Under the pieces are notes generated by a model. The model did not search any database. It was not told the DNA's origin and was given only the letters and a program-made list of their open reading frames with translations. Shown one piece after another: positions 1 to 8,251 of a DNA stretch of 64,000 nucleotides (positions are counted from its first letter, which is position 1; each line of letters begins with the position of its first letter). Source of the stretch: Pseudoduganella violaceinigra DSM 15887 (GTDB taxonomy: Bacteria; Pseudomonadota; Gammaproteobacteria; Burkholderiales; Burkholderiaceae_D); the NCBI RefSeq assembly GCF_000425385.1, contig NZ_AUDI01000026.1:1-64000 (forward strand), given 5' to 3'. The translations under genes were made by a program, and so were the position numbers.

Positions 1-103
1 CTTTGAAGGGTCGTTCGAGACCAGGACGTTGATAGGTCAGGTGTGGAAGTGCAGTAATGCATTAAGCTAACTGATACTAATTGCCCGTACGGCTTGTCCC
101 TAT
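1..103 (+). rRNA. rrl: 23S ribosomal RNA, 3' end (partial)
   Basis: The first ~100 bases match the conserved 3' end of bacterial 23S rRNA, including the stretch ending in GATACTAATTGCCCGTACGG, and are followed by a 5S gene in the usual order. The 5' part lies outside the window. The exact 3' end is estimated. Confidence 0.93.
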
Positions 104-186
104 AACCTTGACGGTTATGTAGCACTTACCTCGTGTTTGAGAACACTACCCCTCCTTTTACTTCTTCCCGGATTGTTGACAAGTTA

Positions 187-302
187 TGCCTGATGACCAT
201 AGCAAGTCGGTCCCACCCCTTCCCATCCCGAACAGGACCGTGAAACGACTTTGCGCCGATGATAGTGCTGCAACCAGTGTGAAAGTAGGTTATTGTCAGG
301 CT
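187..302 (+). rRNA. rrf: 5S ribosomal RNA
   Basis: A typical ~115-nt betaproteobacterial 5S gene. The ends pair (GCCTGA at 188 with TCAGGC at 296), and the inner region carries the conserved TCCCATCCCGAACAGGACCG and GTGAAAGTAGG segments. It lies 85 nt after the 23S end. Ends are placed by helix I pairing and may be off by one or two bases. Confidence 0.95.
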
Positions 303-312
303 CTTATTAGAG

Positions 313-343
313 AAGCCCGCTAACATGTGTTAGCGGGCTTTTT
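313..343 (+). terminator. Rho-independent terminator of the rRNA operon
   Basis: A perfect 13-bp stem (AAGCCCGCTAACA at 313-325 pairing with 328-340) with a 2-nt loop is followed by a short T-run. It sits 11 nt after 5S and closes the rRNA operon. Confidence 0.9.
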
Positions 344-451
344 GCATTTCGTCCCCAGATTTCGGCGTTTCGTCGCACAGGCGTTTTAGCCTTTTGCTAA
401 GCCCATTACGATCCATCTGTCGCTACTGCGCGTCAGAAAAGGATAACGATA

Positions 452-2164
452 ATGGATAGAACGTCCCCCCACAGCTTCACACCTACCGCAGGCAATGAAC
501 GCATCGAAGCCCTTGATGTCGTGCGCGGCTTTGCGCTGATCGGCATATGCATCATGAATGTCGAATACTTCAACCGTGCCATCGCCGATATAGGCGGTAT
601 CAATCCGAAGCTGACGGGCCTCGATTTCATCATCAGCTATCTCACGCAGTTCCTCGTCACAGGGAAGTTCTGGACCATTTTCTCTCTGCTGTTCGGCATG
701 GGCTTTGCGGTGATGCTGACCCGCGCCGACAAGGCTGGCCGCAGCTTCCTGGTTCCGTATATGCGGCGGCTCGCTGCATTGGCGGTCTTCGGCGCCTGCC
801 ATCATATCTTCCTGTGGGGAGGGGACATCCTGTTCAGCTATGCGGTAGGTGCGACCTGCCTGCTGATCACCTTGTTCGGGCGGCCCAAGTACATCATTGC
901 CGCTATCATCCTGTCGCTGCTGCTGGGATTCGCACCCAAAGTCGCCGTGATGGCGGGACTGGTCGCCGAAAAGTCCGCGCCGGATCTCGGTTTCTTCTTC
1001 GGTCTGGCGGGCAGCCTGGCCTTCTTCTCCGTCGTGGCGTGGTGGCTGCGTGGCGATACGCGGGTCAAGAAACTGAACATGCCAGCAGTGGCGCTGCTGC
1101 TGCTCGTTGTCGGGATAGTCGCGCTCATCGCAGCCGTGGTGGTGTGGGTCATGCCGAATGCGCCGCGCGAACCGCGCATGGGCTTGCCCGTCTTCGGTCT
1201 TGTGGCGACCACGCTTGGCGTCTTGACCTACAAGTTCCACGAGCCGAAAGCGGCGCGGCCATGGCGCCTCGGCATCGGCATGTATCTTCTGGCTTTCTCC
1301 ATGATGACCGGCGTGGGCGGCATGCTGTACGCGTTCCCTGAAAACGCCGAGCCCGTGGCGCAGGCAACTGCGGCTACGCCGGCCACAGGCAAGGCCGCCG
1401 AAGCTGCCAAGGCAAAAGCCGAAAAGGCCGCAGAGCGCGCCAAGCGCCGGAAGGAGCGCGAAGAAGAGGTGAAGAAAGAGACGCAAGTCGCCACTACGGG
1501 CAGCTATAGTGATCATCTTGTCGTTCGTGCAGAACACTTCGCGAAGAATGCGCCGGGTGAGCTGGGCTTCGCCCCCATCGTAGTCGGCATGTTCCTGCTT
1601 GGTTATTGGTTTGTGCGGGCTGGGATCATGGAGAACACGCGTGCGCACCTGCCCCTGTTCCGCAAGCTCGCCATATATGGCCTGCCGTTTGGTATCGGCT
1701 TGGGATTGCTCGGTTCCGCCATCGCGATATATCCGGTGCAGGGTTCCAACGGTGCGGATGGCTTCCAGCTCGCCATGGGCATGCAATTCCTGGGCAACCT
1801 GCCAGCCTGCCTTGGCTATGTCAGCCTGGTTATCCTCATGTTGCATAGCAGCTCCGTGTTCTCGAAGATTCGCGTGCTCGCGCCGCTCGGCCGCATGGCC
1901 TTGACGAATTACCTGACGCAGTCGCTGGTTGGCGCGTTGTATTATTTCGGCTGGGGCTTTGGTCATTTCGGTGCAAGCCGTGCGCACCAGATGGCTTATG
2001 TCGTCTGTCTGATTGTCTTGCAGGTTGCGTTCAGCCACTTCTGGCTGGCCCGCTTCCGCTACGGTCCGATGGAATGGCTGTGGCGCGCGATCACTTACTG
2101 GACCATCCCGTCCATGAAGCTGGAAAAACCGTCGGGTGTCCCGGCCATTGCAGGAGGCGTTTGA
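452..2164 (+). CDS. DUF418 family membrane protein
   Basis: A 570-residue inner-membrane protein of the DUF418 (YeiB-like) family, whose function is unknown; transport is often suspected. The N-terminal signature ERIEALDVVRGFALIGICIM is visible at about residues 16-35. The C-terminal DUF418 domain holds the LGRMALTNYLTQS motif. Some ten hydrophobic segments are present. Residues about 305-350 form an unusual Ala/Lys/Glu-rich charged insert that should be a cytoplasmic coiled coil and is not a normal part of the family. The start is supported by an AAAGG box 9 nt upstream. The stop abuts the TTG start of the next gene, so the two are very likely co-transcribed. Confidence 0.88.
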   Translation: MDRTSPHSFTPTAGNERIEALDVVRGFALIGICIMNVEYFNRAIADIGGINPKLTGLDFIISYLTQFLVTGKFWTIFSLLFGMGFAVMLTRADKAGRSFLVPYMRRLAALAVFGACHHIFLWGGDILFSYAVGATCLLITLFGRPKYIIAAIILSLLLGFAPKVAVMAGLVAEKSAPDLGFFFGLAGSLAFFSVVAWWLRGDTRVKKLNMPAVALLLLVVGIVALIAAVVVWVMPNAPREPRMGLPVFGLVATTLGVLTYKFHEPKAARPWRLGIGMYLLAFSMMTGVGGMLYAFPENAEPVAQATAATPATGKAAEAAKAKAEKAAERAKRRKEREEEVKKETQVATTGSYSDHLVVRAEHFAKNAPGELGFAPIVVGMFLLGYWFVRAGIMENTRAHLPLFRKLAIYGLPFGIGLGLLGSAIAIYPVQGSNGADGFQLAMGMQFLGNLPACLGYVSLVILMLHSSSVFSKIRVLAPLGRMALTNYLTQSLVGALYYFGWGFGHFGASRAHQMAYVVCLIVLQVAFSHFWLARFRYGPMEWLWRAITYWTIPSMKLEKPSGVPAIAGGV

Positions 2165-4531
2165 TTGCAGGCTGTATTGCGTAGGCTGGCGCCGGCCTTG
2201 GCGCTGCTGGCGGGCGCCGTCGGCGCCCATGCCGAAACCGTTGAAGTGGCCGGGCTGGGACAGGCGGCCCGCATCCAGGTCGATAAGTGGGGCGTGCCGC
2301 ATATTTATGCGGCGGATCGCAACGACCTGTTTTTCGTCCAGGGGTTCAATGCCGCGCGCGACCGCCTGGCGCAGATCGACCTGTGGCGGCGGCGTGGCCT
2401 TGGCCGCATGGCATCGGTATTCGGTCAAGGCTATGTGGAACAGGACCGCGCCGCGCGGCTCTTTCTCTATCGCGGCAATATGGATGCCGAATGGAAGGCT
2501 TATGGAAGCGGCGCCCGCGAGATTACGGAGCGGTTTGTCGCCGGAGTTAACGCTTACATCGATTTGCTGGAGCGTAAACCTGAGCTGCTGCCGTTCGAGT
2601 TCCGGCAATTCGCCTACAAGCCCGAGAAGTGGGCAGCCGACGATGTTGTGCGTATCCGTAGCCATGGCCTGACCCGCAACCTGCTGCAGGAATTCGAACG
2701 AGCGCATGTCGCCTGCAACGCCAGTCTTGAGGCCGACCAGATTCGCGCCAAGCTGGCGCCGGCATGGGTGACGCGCATTCCCGAGGGATTGGATCCCTGC
2801 CTGCCGGATAACGCACTCGATGTTTTCCACCTTGCGACGGCGCCGGCACGATTGCTGCGCAATCCTGGCAAAGGAGACGTTGCCGCTGCGGATAGCCAGC
2901 GCATGGAAGGCAGCAACAACTGGGTGATCGCTCCGTCGCGAACTGTGACAGGCAGGCCGATCCTGGCGAACGATCCCCACCGCTCTTATGCCACGCCATC
3001 ATTGCGCTACATAGTTCACCTGAGCGCACCGGGCTTGGATGCGATCGGGGCAGGGGAGCCCGCCTTGCCCGGAATTTCAATCGGCCACAATGGCCGCATA
3101 GCTTTCGGCCTGACGATCTTCAGCATTGACCAGGAAGACCTGTACGTCTACGAAACCAATCCGGATAACCCGCGCCAATACCGCTATCAAGGTAAATGGG
3201 AGGACTTTCGCGTGCTGAAGGAGAGCGTGCCTTTGCCGGGCGGGCGTTCGTCGCAGGTGGAACTGCGTTTTACCCGCCATGGTCCGGTTATTTTCGAAGA
3301 GCCAGGAAAGCGGCGCGCGCTGGCCGTGCGCAGCGCCTGGTCTGAGCCGGGCACCGCGCCGTATTTCGGCAGCATCGATTACATGCGTGCGCAAAACATG
3401 CTGCAGTTTCGCGCAGCGATGGCGCGCTGGGGGGCTCCGGCGGAAAACCAGGTATATGCCGACACCTCAGGCAATATCGGCTGGGTAGCCGGCGGTATGG
3501 CGCCGTTGCGGCCCAACTGGGATGGCTTGATGCCGGTGCCCGGCGACGGGCGCTTTGAATGGGAGGGATTCCTGGACGGACGCAAGCTGCCTTCGCAGTT
3601 CAATCCGAAGCAGGGATGGTTCGCCAGCGCGAATGAGATGAACCTGCCGCCGTCGTTTCCGTACAAGGAATACAAGCTTGGATTCGAATGGGCCGAACCG
3701 TCGCGCGCGCAGCGCATCGCGGAAGTGCTGGGCAAACCGGGCAAGGTCGGAATGGAGGACATGCAGCGCTTGCAGAACGACCTCGTTTCGATTCCCGCGC
3801 GTCGGCTGCTGGTGGTGCTCAAGCCAATGAAGACAAACGATGCCGCAGCCCAAGCTGCATTGCGCTTGCTCGCAAGCTGGAACGCGGAAGCGAGACCGGA
3901 ATCGGCTGCCGCCGCATTGTTCGAAGTGTGGTGGTCGCGCCATCTGGGGGAAGCTTTCAAGACCGCCTTGCTGGGCCCGGCCGGTGCACGCACGATGGGC
4001 AATCCCGATACCACAGTGTTGCTGGAGGCGCTGGAGCGGCCGGCGTCACGCTTCGGAATGAATGCCAACGCCCGGCGCGACCGTTTGGTCTTGGAAAGCT
4101 TATCGGCAGCCTGGGCGGAAATGGTGCGCCTGCAAGGCAGCGATCCAGCGCGCTGGGCCTGGGGACGCCTGCAATTCAGTTACTTCATGCATCCGATGTC
4201 GCAAGTCGTGGATGCCAAGGTGCGTGCAACGCTGGATGTCGGGCCGATGCCGCGCGGCGGCAGTTCGCATACGGTCAACCAGTCGGGCTATCACCCGGCC
4301 AATTTCTGGCAGGTCAACGGCGCTTCCTTCCGCGTCGTGATCGATGTGGGTGGCTGGGATAATTCGCGTGCAATGAATACGCCGGGCCAGTCCGGAGACC
4401 CGGCCAGCCCGCATTACCGCGACCTGGCTCAGGACTGGGCCAAGGGCGACTACTTCCCGCTGCTGTACACGCGCAAGGCGGTGGATGCGGCGACGGAAAG
4501 GACGATCGAACTGGTACCGGCCCGGCGTTGA
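2165..4531 (+). CDS. Penicillin acylase family protein (N-terminal nucleophile hydrolase)
   Basis: A 788-residue periplasmic amidohydrolase of the penicillin G acylase / acyl-homoserine-lactone acylase superfamily. These are made as a precursor that self-cleaves before a serine, which becomes the N-terminal nucleophile of the beta chain. Visible features are a signal peptide ending near residue 23 (AHA|ET) and an EGSNNW motif placing the predicted nucleophile at Ser250. Further beta-chain landmarks are NDPHRSY, SIGHNGRIAFGLT and NQVYADTSGNIGW. The start codon is TTG directly after the upstream stop, chosen because AGGAGG lies 7 nt before it and the signal peptide begins there. The substrate cannot be told from sequence; beta-lactams, acyl-homoserine lactones and other amides are all possible. 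Confidence 0.9.
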   Translation: MQAVLRRLAPALALLAGAVGAHAETVEVAGLGQAARIQVDKWGVPHIYAADRNDLFFVQGFNAARDRLAQIDLWRRRGLGRMASVFGQGYVEQDRAARLFLYRGNMDAEWKAYGSGAREITERFVAGVNAYIDLLERKPELLPFEFRQFAYKPEKWAADDVVRIRSHGLTRNLLQEFERAHVACNASLEADQIRAKLAPAWVTRIPEGLDPCLPDNALDVFHLATAPARLLRNPGKGDVAAADSQRMEGSNNWVIAPSRTVTGRPILANDPHRSYATPSLRYIVHLSAPGLDAIGAGEPALPGISIGHNGRIAFGLTIFSIDQEDLYVYETNPDNPRQYRYQGKWEDFRVLKESVPLPGGRSSQVELRFTRHGPVIFEEPGKRRALAVRSAWSEPGTAPYFGSIDYMRAQNMLQFRAAMARWGAPAENQVYADTSGNIGWVAGGMAPLRPNWDGLMPVPGDGRFEWEGFLDGRKLPSQFNPKQGWFASANEMNLPPSFPYKEYKLGFEWAEPSRAQRIAEVLGKPGKVGMEDMQRLQNDLVSIPARRLLVVLKPMKTNDAAAQAALRLLASWNAEARPESAAAALFEVWWSRHLGEAFKTALLGPAGARTMGNPDTTVLLEALERPASRFGMNANARRDRLVLESLSAAWAEMVRLQGSDPARWAWGRLQFSYFMHPMSQVVDAKVRATLDVGPMPRGGSSHTVNQSGYHPANFWQVNGASFRVVIDVGGWDNSRAMNTPGQSGDPASPHYRDLAQDWAKGDYFPLLYTRKAVDAATERTIELVPARR

Positions 4532-4538
4532 TTGCGCT

Positions 4539-5120
4539 TCAAGGACTGACGTTCATGCGCTGCGTGTGTGTCCAGTTATGGTCGGACGCACTGACGGCCG
4601 AGGCGAAGGTCCGATAAGTCTGGCCCTCGCCCGGCCACGGGTTCATGATGTAGATGTAGTTGGTGCCATTGGACGTTTCATAGCCGCGCCCCACCATGAT
4701 ATGCCCGCCGCCACTGGTCCAACCGTAGCGGATCACGAACGGGCGGCTGCCGTTGATCTCGTTCACCACCGAATTCCACGACAGGTAATTGTTGATCGCC
4801 GTATTCGGCACGCCCCAATTGGAAAGGATGTTCTGGACGCTGCCGGAGCTGCCGTACATATTGTTTGGACGGTTGGCGTAGCTATTCCAGTTAAAGTTGC
4901 TGTTGCCGCAGGCGTAGTTGATGCCGAAAGCCCAGTTCACGATCTGGCATTGGCTTGGCGTGCGGTTATATAAATTCAGGACCGCCTTGCTGGAGCCGGC
5001 CCAGCACCATTGACTGTGTTCCTGCGTCACGAGCGGGACGCTCAGTGTTTTCCACTGTGCGAGGGCGGTGGGCAGGGCGAGCGCCAGCACGGAGCCGGCC
5101 AGGATGTTCGCGAGTTTCAT
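4539..5120 (-). CDS. Secreted papain-like cysteine peptidase (C39/AvrRpt2-like)
   Basis: A 193-residue exported protein. The signal peptide MKLANILAGSVLALALPTALA is followed by a compact papain-like fold of the type grouped as papain-like cysteine peptidase AvrRpt2/C39-like. The catalytic Cys is at residue 39 in EHSQWCWAGSS, His140 in GGGHIMVGRGY and Asn160 in YIYIMNPWPGEG, so the triad looks intact. It cleaves peptides or proteins outside the cytoplasm; the substrate is unknown. A strong AAGGAGGGG box precedes the start. It is the second gene of an operon with the protein at 5133-5777 (12-nt gap), and the riboswitch ahead of that gene should control both. Its 3' end is 7 nt from the convergent acylase gene. 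Confidence 0.8.
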   Translation of the reverse strand: MKLANILAGSVLALALPTALAQWKTLSVPLVTQEHSQWCWAGSSKAVLNLYNRTPSQCQIVNWAFGINYACGNSNFNWNSYANRPNNMYGSSGSVQNILSNWGVPNTAINNYLSWNSVVNEINGSRPFVIRYGWTSGGGHIMVGRGYETSNGTNYIYIMNPWPGEGQTYRTFASAVSASDHNWTHTQRMNVSP

Positions 5121-5132
5121 GTCTGCCCCTCC

Positions 5133-5777
5133 TTAACGGAATGCTTCGATATTGGCTTTCACCGCGGCGCGCAGCGGCTCGAGCAGGTCCGCCCCGTCCA
5201 CCAGCTGGTCGCCGTTCTTCTTCAGAAGCAGCGATTCGCGCGCGGAGTGGAGCGGCGCGAACCTGGCGTGGTCCACCTCGAGCAGGTCGGAGCGCGCCTG
5301 GTAAATGCGGATGAAACGCAGGTTGGAGCGCGCGCTGTTGCCGTGGACGTTCATGGCGGCATCCACGTCCTTGGCCAGTACGGCAGCACCGTATGCCACG
5401 GTTTCGTAGCGGCCGTTCACCTTCTGCACCGTGGCCAGGCCGATCGCCTTGCCGCGCACGGAAATGATGAAGCGCCATTCGCCGGTCGGCTTGGCGAGCG
5501 ATGCCAGGTCGCCGCGCGCCAGCAGGTCTTTGGGTTCGATCGTATAGACCTCGAAGCCCTGGTTGATCGTCGCTTGTTTCAGGTCGCCGACATCGGTGAT
5601 ATCAAGCGGGAAGTCCACCGGCGCACTGCCGGGGCGAATCGCCTGCTGGTGCTCGGCGAATTGGGCAAGTCCACGTTTTGCGGCTTGCATTGCTGCGTCG
5701 TTGTCGGCTTTGGCCAGGAACGGGGAGGCCATCATCGCTGCGCAGGCAATGCGCAGCCAGAGTCGATGCGTATGCAT
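5133..5777 (-). CDS. Exported protein of unknown function, first gene of the glycine-riboswitch operon
   Basis: A 214-residue protein with a signal peptide (MHTHRLWLRIACAAMMASPFLAKA), so it acts outside the cytoplasm. I do not recognise the mature domain; it is a mixed alpha/beta sequence with no metal or catalytic motif that stands out and no further membrane segment. It is the first gene after a tandem glycine riboswitch and is followed after 12 nt by a cysteine peptidase. The pairing suggests a peptidase partner such as an inhibitor, a propeptide supplied in trans or a folding helper, but this is inference only. An AGAGGAG box precedes the ATG. Confidence 0.7.
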   Translation of the reverse strand: MHTHRLWLRIACAAMMASPFLAKADNDAAMQAAKRGLAQFAEHQQAIRPGSAPVDFPLDITDVGDLKQATINQGFEVYTIEPKDLLARGDLASLAKPTGEWRFIISVRGKAIGLATVQKVNGRYETVAYGAAVLAKDVDAAMNVHGNSARSNLRFIRIYQARSDLLEVDHARFAPLHSARESLLLKKNGDQLVDGADLLEPLRAAVKANIEAFR

Positions 5778-5842
5778 GTGACTACTCCTCTGAGAGATCG
5801 ATCAGATGACGATAGAGCTGCGTGTTGATTGCCCCCTCTGTG

Positions 5843-6018
5843 CTGGACCTGAGAGTTTCACAGGCATTGCTGCCTGCTTGCTCCTTCGGTGCGCCAGCCA
5901 TGCTGCACTGGCGGCTCTTCAGAGTTTTGAAAACGCGTGGCCGGTCCTTGGGCCTGAGAGATTCCGGGGGCGGCTTGCTCCTTCGGCGTTGTCCATGGTG
6001 GGACAAACTCTCCCGATC
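5843..6018 (-). promoter_or_regulatory. Tandem glycine riboswitch
   Basis: Read on the minus strand, two glycine aptamers follow each other. Aptamer I (about 6018-5950) has GGGAGAG, then GCCGAAGGAGCAA and GAATCTCTCAGGCCC. It is followed by the AAGGAC linker and aptamer II (about 5930-5843) with ACTCTGAAGAG, CACCGAAGGAGCAA and GAAACTCTCAGG. These are the conserved cores of the glycine riboswitch (gcvT RNA motif) in order and spacing. The RNA ends about 65 nt before the start codon at 5777. Usual targets are gcvTHP or glycine/alanine transporters; here the downstream genes are two exported proteins. Confidence 0.92.
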
Positions 6019-6131
6019 ACGCGACCGGCATGCGCCGGCTGCAAAATCAGAATAGGCAGCGAACTATGCGAATTCAAATGAATTCCCGCAGGCGTTGCGT
6101 TTTCACCAAGGAAGGCTTTCATGATATTTTA

Positions 6132-6166
6132 TTGACACCCGCATGAGAAATTGGTAACGTTTCCAA
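6132..6166 (+). promoter_or_regulatory. Putative promoter with LacI-type operator before the sugar ABC operon
   Basis: A TTGACA box at 6132-6137 and a weak TAACGT box at 6155-6160 are 17 nt apart. The palindrome TTGGTAACGTTTCCAA (6151-6166, one mismatch) covers the -10 box, a position suited to repression. The palindrome matches four others near the sugar genes. The operator is well supported by recurrence; the promoter assignment is tentative. Confidence 0.65.
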
Positions 6167-6193
6167 AAATAGCGGCACACTACAGGAGACGGG

Positions 6194-7417
6194 ATGTTGA
6201 AGCGGTTAATTGCCGGCGCGATGGCGCTGGGCGCTGCATCCGCGCAAGCGGGCGGACCGAGTGCGGAAGTGATCCACTGGTGGACTTCAGGCGGCGAGTC
6301 GGCCGCAGTCAAACAACTGGCCAATGCTTACCGTGCCGCGGGCGGCACCTGGATCGATACGGCGATCGCCGGCGGCGACCAGGCGCGCGCCGTGACGCTC
6401 AATCGCATGGTCGGCGGCAAGGCGCCGACTGCCGCGCAATTCAATATCTCCAAGCAATTCGTTGATATCGTTGACCAGGGAATGCTGGCCACGCTCGATG
6501 ATGTGGCGCGCCAGGAGCATTGGGATACGGCGCTGCCGGAGCCCATCGTGAACACCATCCGCATCGACGGCCATTACTACGCGTTGCCGATGAATATCCA
6601 CATGCAGACCTGGATCTGGTATTCCAAGGCGGCTTTCAAGAAGGCTGGCATCGAGAAGGAGCCGGCCACCGTCGATGAATTGTTTTCAGCACTGGACAAA
6701 CTGAAAGCCGCCGGACTGGTGCCGCTGGCGCACGGCGGACAAGCATGGCAGGAGCACATCCTGTTTGCGTCTTTGCTGGCCAATATGGGAGGGCGCCCGC
6801 TTTACTTGCAGGTGCTGCGTGACCGCGACCAGCGCGCAATCAATTCCGAACCGGTGCGCAAGGTGCTGCTGGCCTATAAGCGCCTGCAATCCTATGTTGA
6901 TCCCGCCTCGCCTGGTCGCAACTGGAATGATGCCACTTCAATGCTTGTCAGCGGCAAGGCAGGCATGCAGATCATGGGCGACTGGGTCAAAGGCGAATTC
7001 AATAATGCGAAGATGGAACCGGGCGTGCATTACGGTTGCATTCCGGGCCTCGGCGCAAACGCGCCATATTTGATCCAGGGCGATGCGTTCGTGTTTCCCC
7101 GCTCGGACCGGGCGGAAGTGCAGCAAGCGCAGAAATTGATGGAGAAAGTACTGTTGGCGCCAGCTACGCAAGTGAACTTCAACAAGCTGAAAGGCTCGGT
7201 GCCGCCGCGTGCAGATGCGGATAGCACTCAGCTCGATGCCTGCGCCAGGGCCGGTGCGGCGATCATGCGCGACCGCAATCGCCAGGTTGGCGCACCGGAG
7301 ATTTACCTGACGCCGGACCAGAACGGCGCAGTGCAGGACGCGCTGACGGCCTACTGGCACACGCCGATGCCGGTTGAAAAAGCGCAGAAGGCGCTGGCAG
7401 CGGCGCTGAGGAATTAA
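6194..7417 (+). CDS. Sugar ABC transporter substrate-binding protein
   Basis: A 407-residue periplasmic binding protein of extracellular solute-binding family 1 (the class that includes glucose, maltose and trehalose binders). A signal peptide ends at about residue 19 (ASAQA). The mature start EVIHWWTSGGESAAVKQLA and the later GKAGMQIMGDWVKGEF motif are typical of the family. It captures the sugar for the permeases encoded directly downstream. The start is supported by an AGGAGA box. Linkage to GH1 and GH3 glucosidases suggests glucose or a beta-glucoside such as cellobiose as ligand, but this is inference. Confidence 0.92.
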   Translation: MLKRLIAGAMALGAASAQAGGPSAEVIHWWTSGGESAAVKQLANAYRAAGGTWIDTAIAGGDQARAVTLNRMVGGKAPTAAQFNISKQFVDIVDQGMLATLDDVARQEHWDTALPEPIVNTIRIDGHYYALPMNIHMQTWIWYSKAAFKKAGIEKEPATVDELFSALDKLKAAGLVPLAHGGQAWQEHILFASLLANMGGRPLYLQVLRDRDQRAINSEPVRKVLLAYKRLQSYVDPASPGRNWNDATSMLVSGKAGMQIMGDWVKGEFNNAKMEPGVHYGCIPGLGANAPYLIQGDAFVFPRSDRAEVQQAQKLMEKVLLAPATQVNFNKLKGSVPPRADADSTQLDACARAGAAIMRDRNRQVGAPEIYLTPDQNGAVQDALTAYWHTPMPVEKAQKALAAALRN

Positions 7418-7420
7418 ACC

Positions 7421-8251
7421 GTGCGGCGAGCCATGTCCTATGCGGCGCTGCTGCCGATGCTGTTGACGGTATGCGTCGGTTATCTCGGTTCGTTCGCCTG
7501 GACTTTGTATGTTTCGTTCACCAGTTCGCGCAGCATAGCGTCCAGCAGGATGGTCGGCATGGCGCAGTATGAGCGCCTGTTCGAAAACGAGCGCTGGATC
7601 CTCTCCCTGCATAATCTGGCGCTTTACGGGGTGCTTTTCATCCTGGCCTGCATGGTGATCGGATTCCTCCTGGCTGCGGCGATTGATCGGCAGGTGGCGG
7701 GCGAGGGCGCGCTGCGTACGGTGTTCCTGTACCCATACGCAATGTCCTTCGTCGCAACGGGCCTGGTGTGGCAATGGATATTGACGCCCGGCGGCATTCC
7801 CGGACTGCAGGTCGACTGGCTGGTGGACCAGGGCATGGTTGTCTATAGCGTGGTGCTGGCGTCAGTGTGGCAGGCGTCGGGCTTTGTAATGGCGCTGATG
7901 CTGGCAGGCCTGCGCGGCGTCGATCCGGAAATCTGGAAGGCTGCGCGTCTTGACGGCATTCCGGTATGGCGCGTCTATTTGTCCATCGTACTGCCGATGC
8001 TGGCGCCGACGCTGGCGACAGTGTTCATCCTGCTGGCGACCATGGTGGTCAAGCTGTACGATGCTGTGGTGTCGATGACGCAGGGCGGCCCTGGCACAGC
8101 CAGCGAGGTGCCGGCGAAATTCATCATGGACCACCTGTTCCTGCGCGCGAACATCGGCCTGGCTTCCGCCGGCGCCGTGGTATTGCTGTTGACGGTCCTG
8201 GCTTTACTCGCGCCCTGGGCCTATGCGCGCAGCCGGAAAGGCCCTGCATGA
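7421..8251 (+). CDS. Sugar ABC transporter permease (MalF/UgpA type)
   Basis: A 276-residue inner-membrane permease with six predicted membrane helices. The EAA loop that docks with the ATPase is seen as KAARLDGIPVWRVYLSIVLP near residue 175. A GTG start at 7421 is used because GAGGA lies 8 nt upstream, only 3 nt after the binding-protein gene; ATG at 7433 is the alternative. Its stop overlaps the next permease start (ATGA), implying coupled translation. Confidence 0.92.
   Translation: MRRAMSYAALLPMLLTVCVGYLGSFAWTLYVSFTSSRSIASSRMVGMAQYERLFENERWILSLHNLALYGVLFILACMVIGFLLAAAIDRQVAGEGALRTVFLYPYAMSFVATGLVWQWILTPGGIPGLQVDWLVDQGMVVYSVVLASVWQASGFVMALMLAGLRGVDPEIWKAARLDGIPVWRVYLSIVLPMLAPTLATVFILLATMVVKLYDAVVSMTQGGPGTASEVPAKFIMDHLFLRANIGLASAGAVVLLLTVLALLAPWAYARSRKGPA

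Noticed and set aside
386..2980. 864-residue open frame on the minus strand
   Set aside because: It is antisense to the DUF418 and acylase genes, has low-complexity Arg/Gln/His composition and no family features; such long shadows are common in GC-rich DNA.
5782..6081. Short open frames on both strands over the riboswitch
   Set aside because: The sequence is explained by two glycine aptamers, and the frames lack ribosome binding sites and family similarity.
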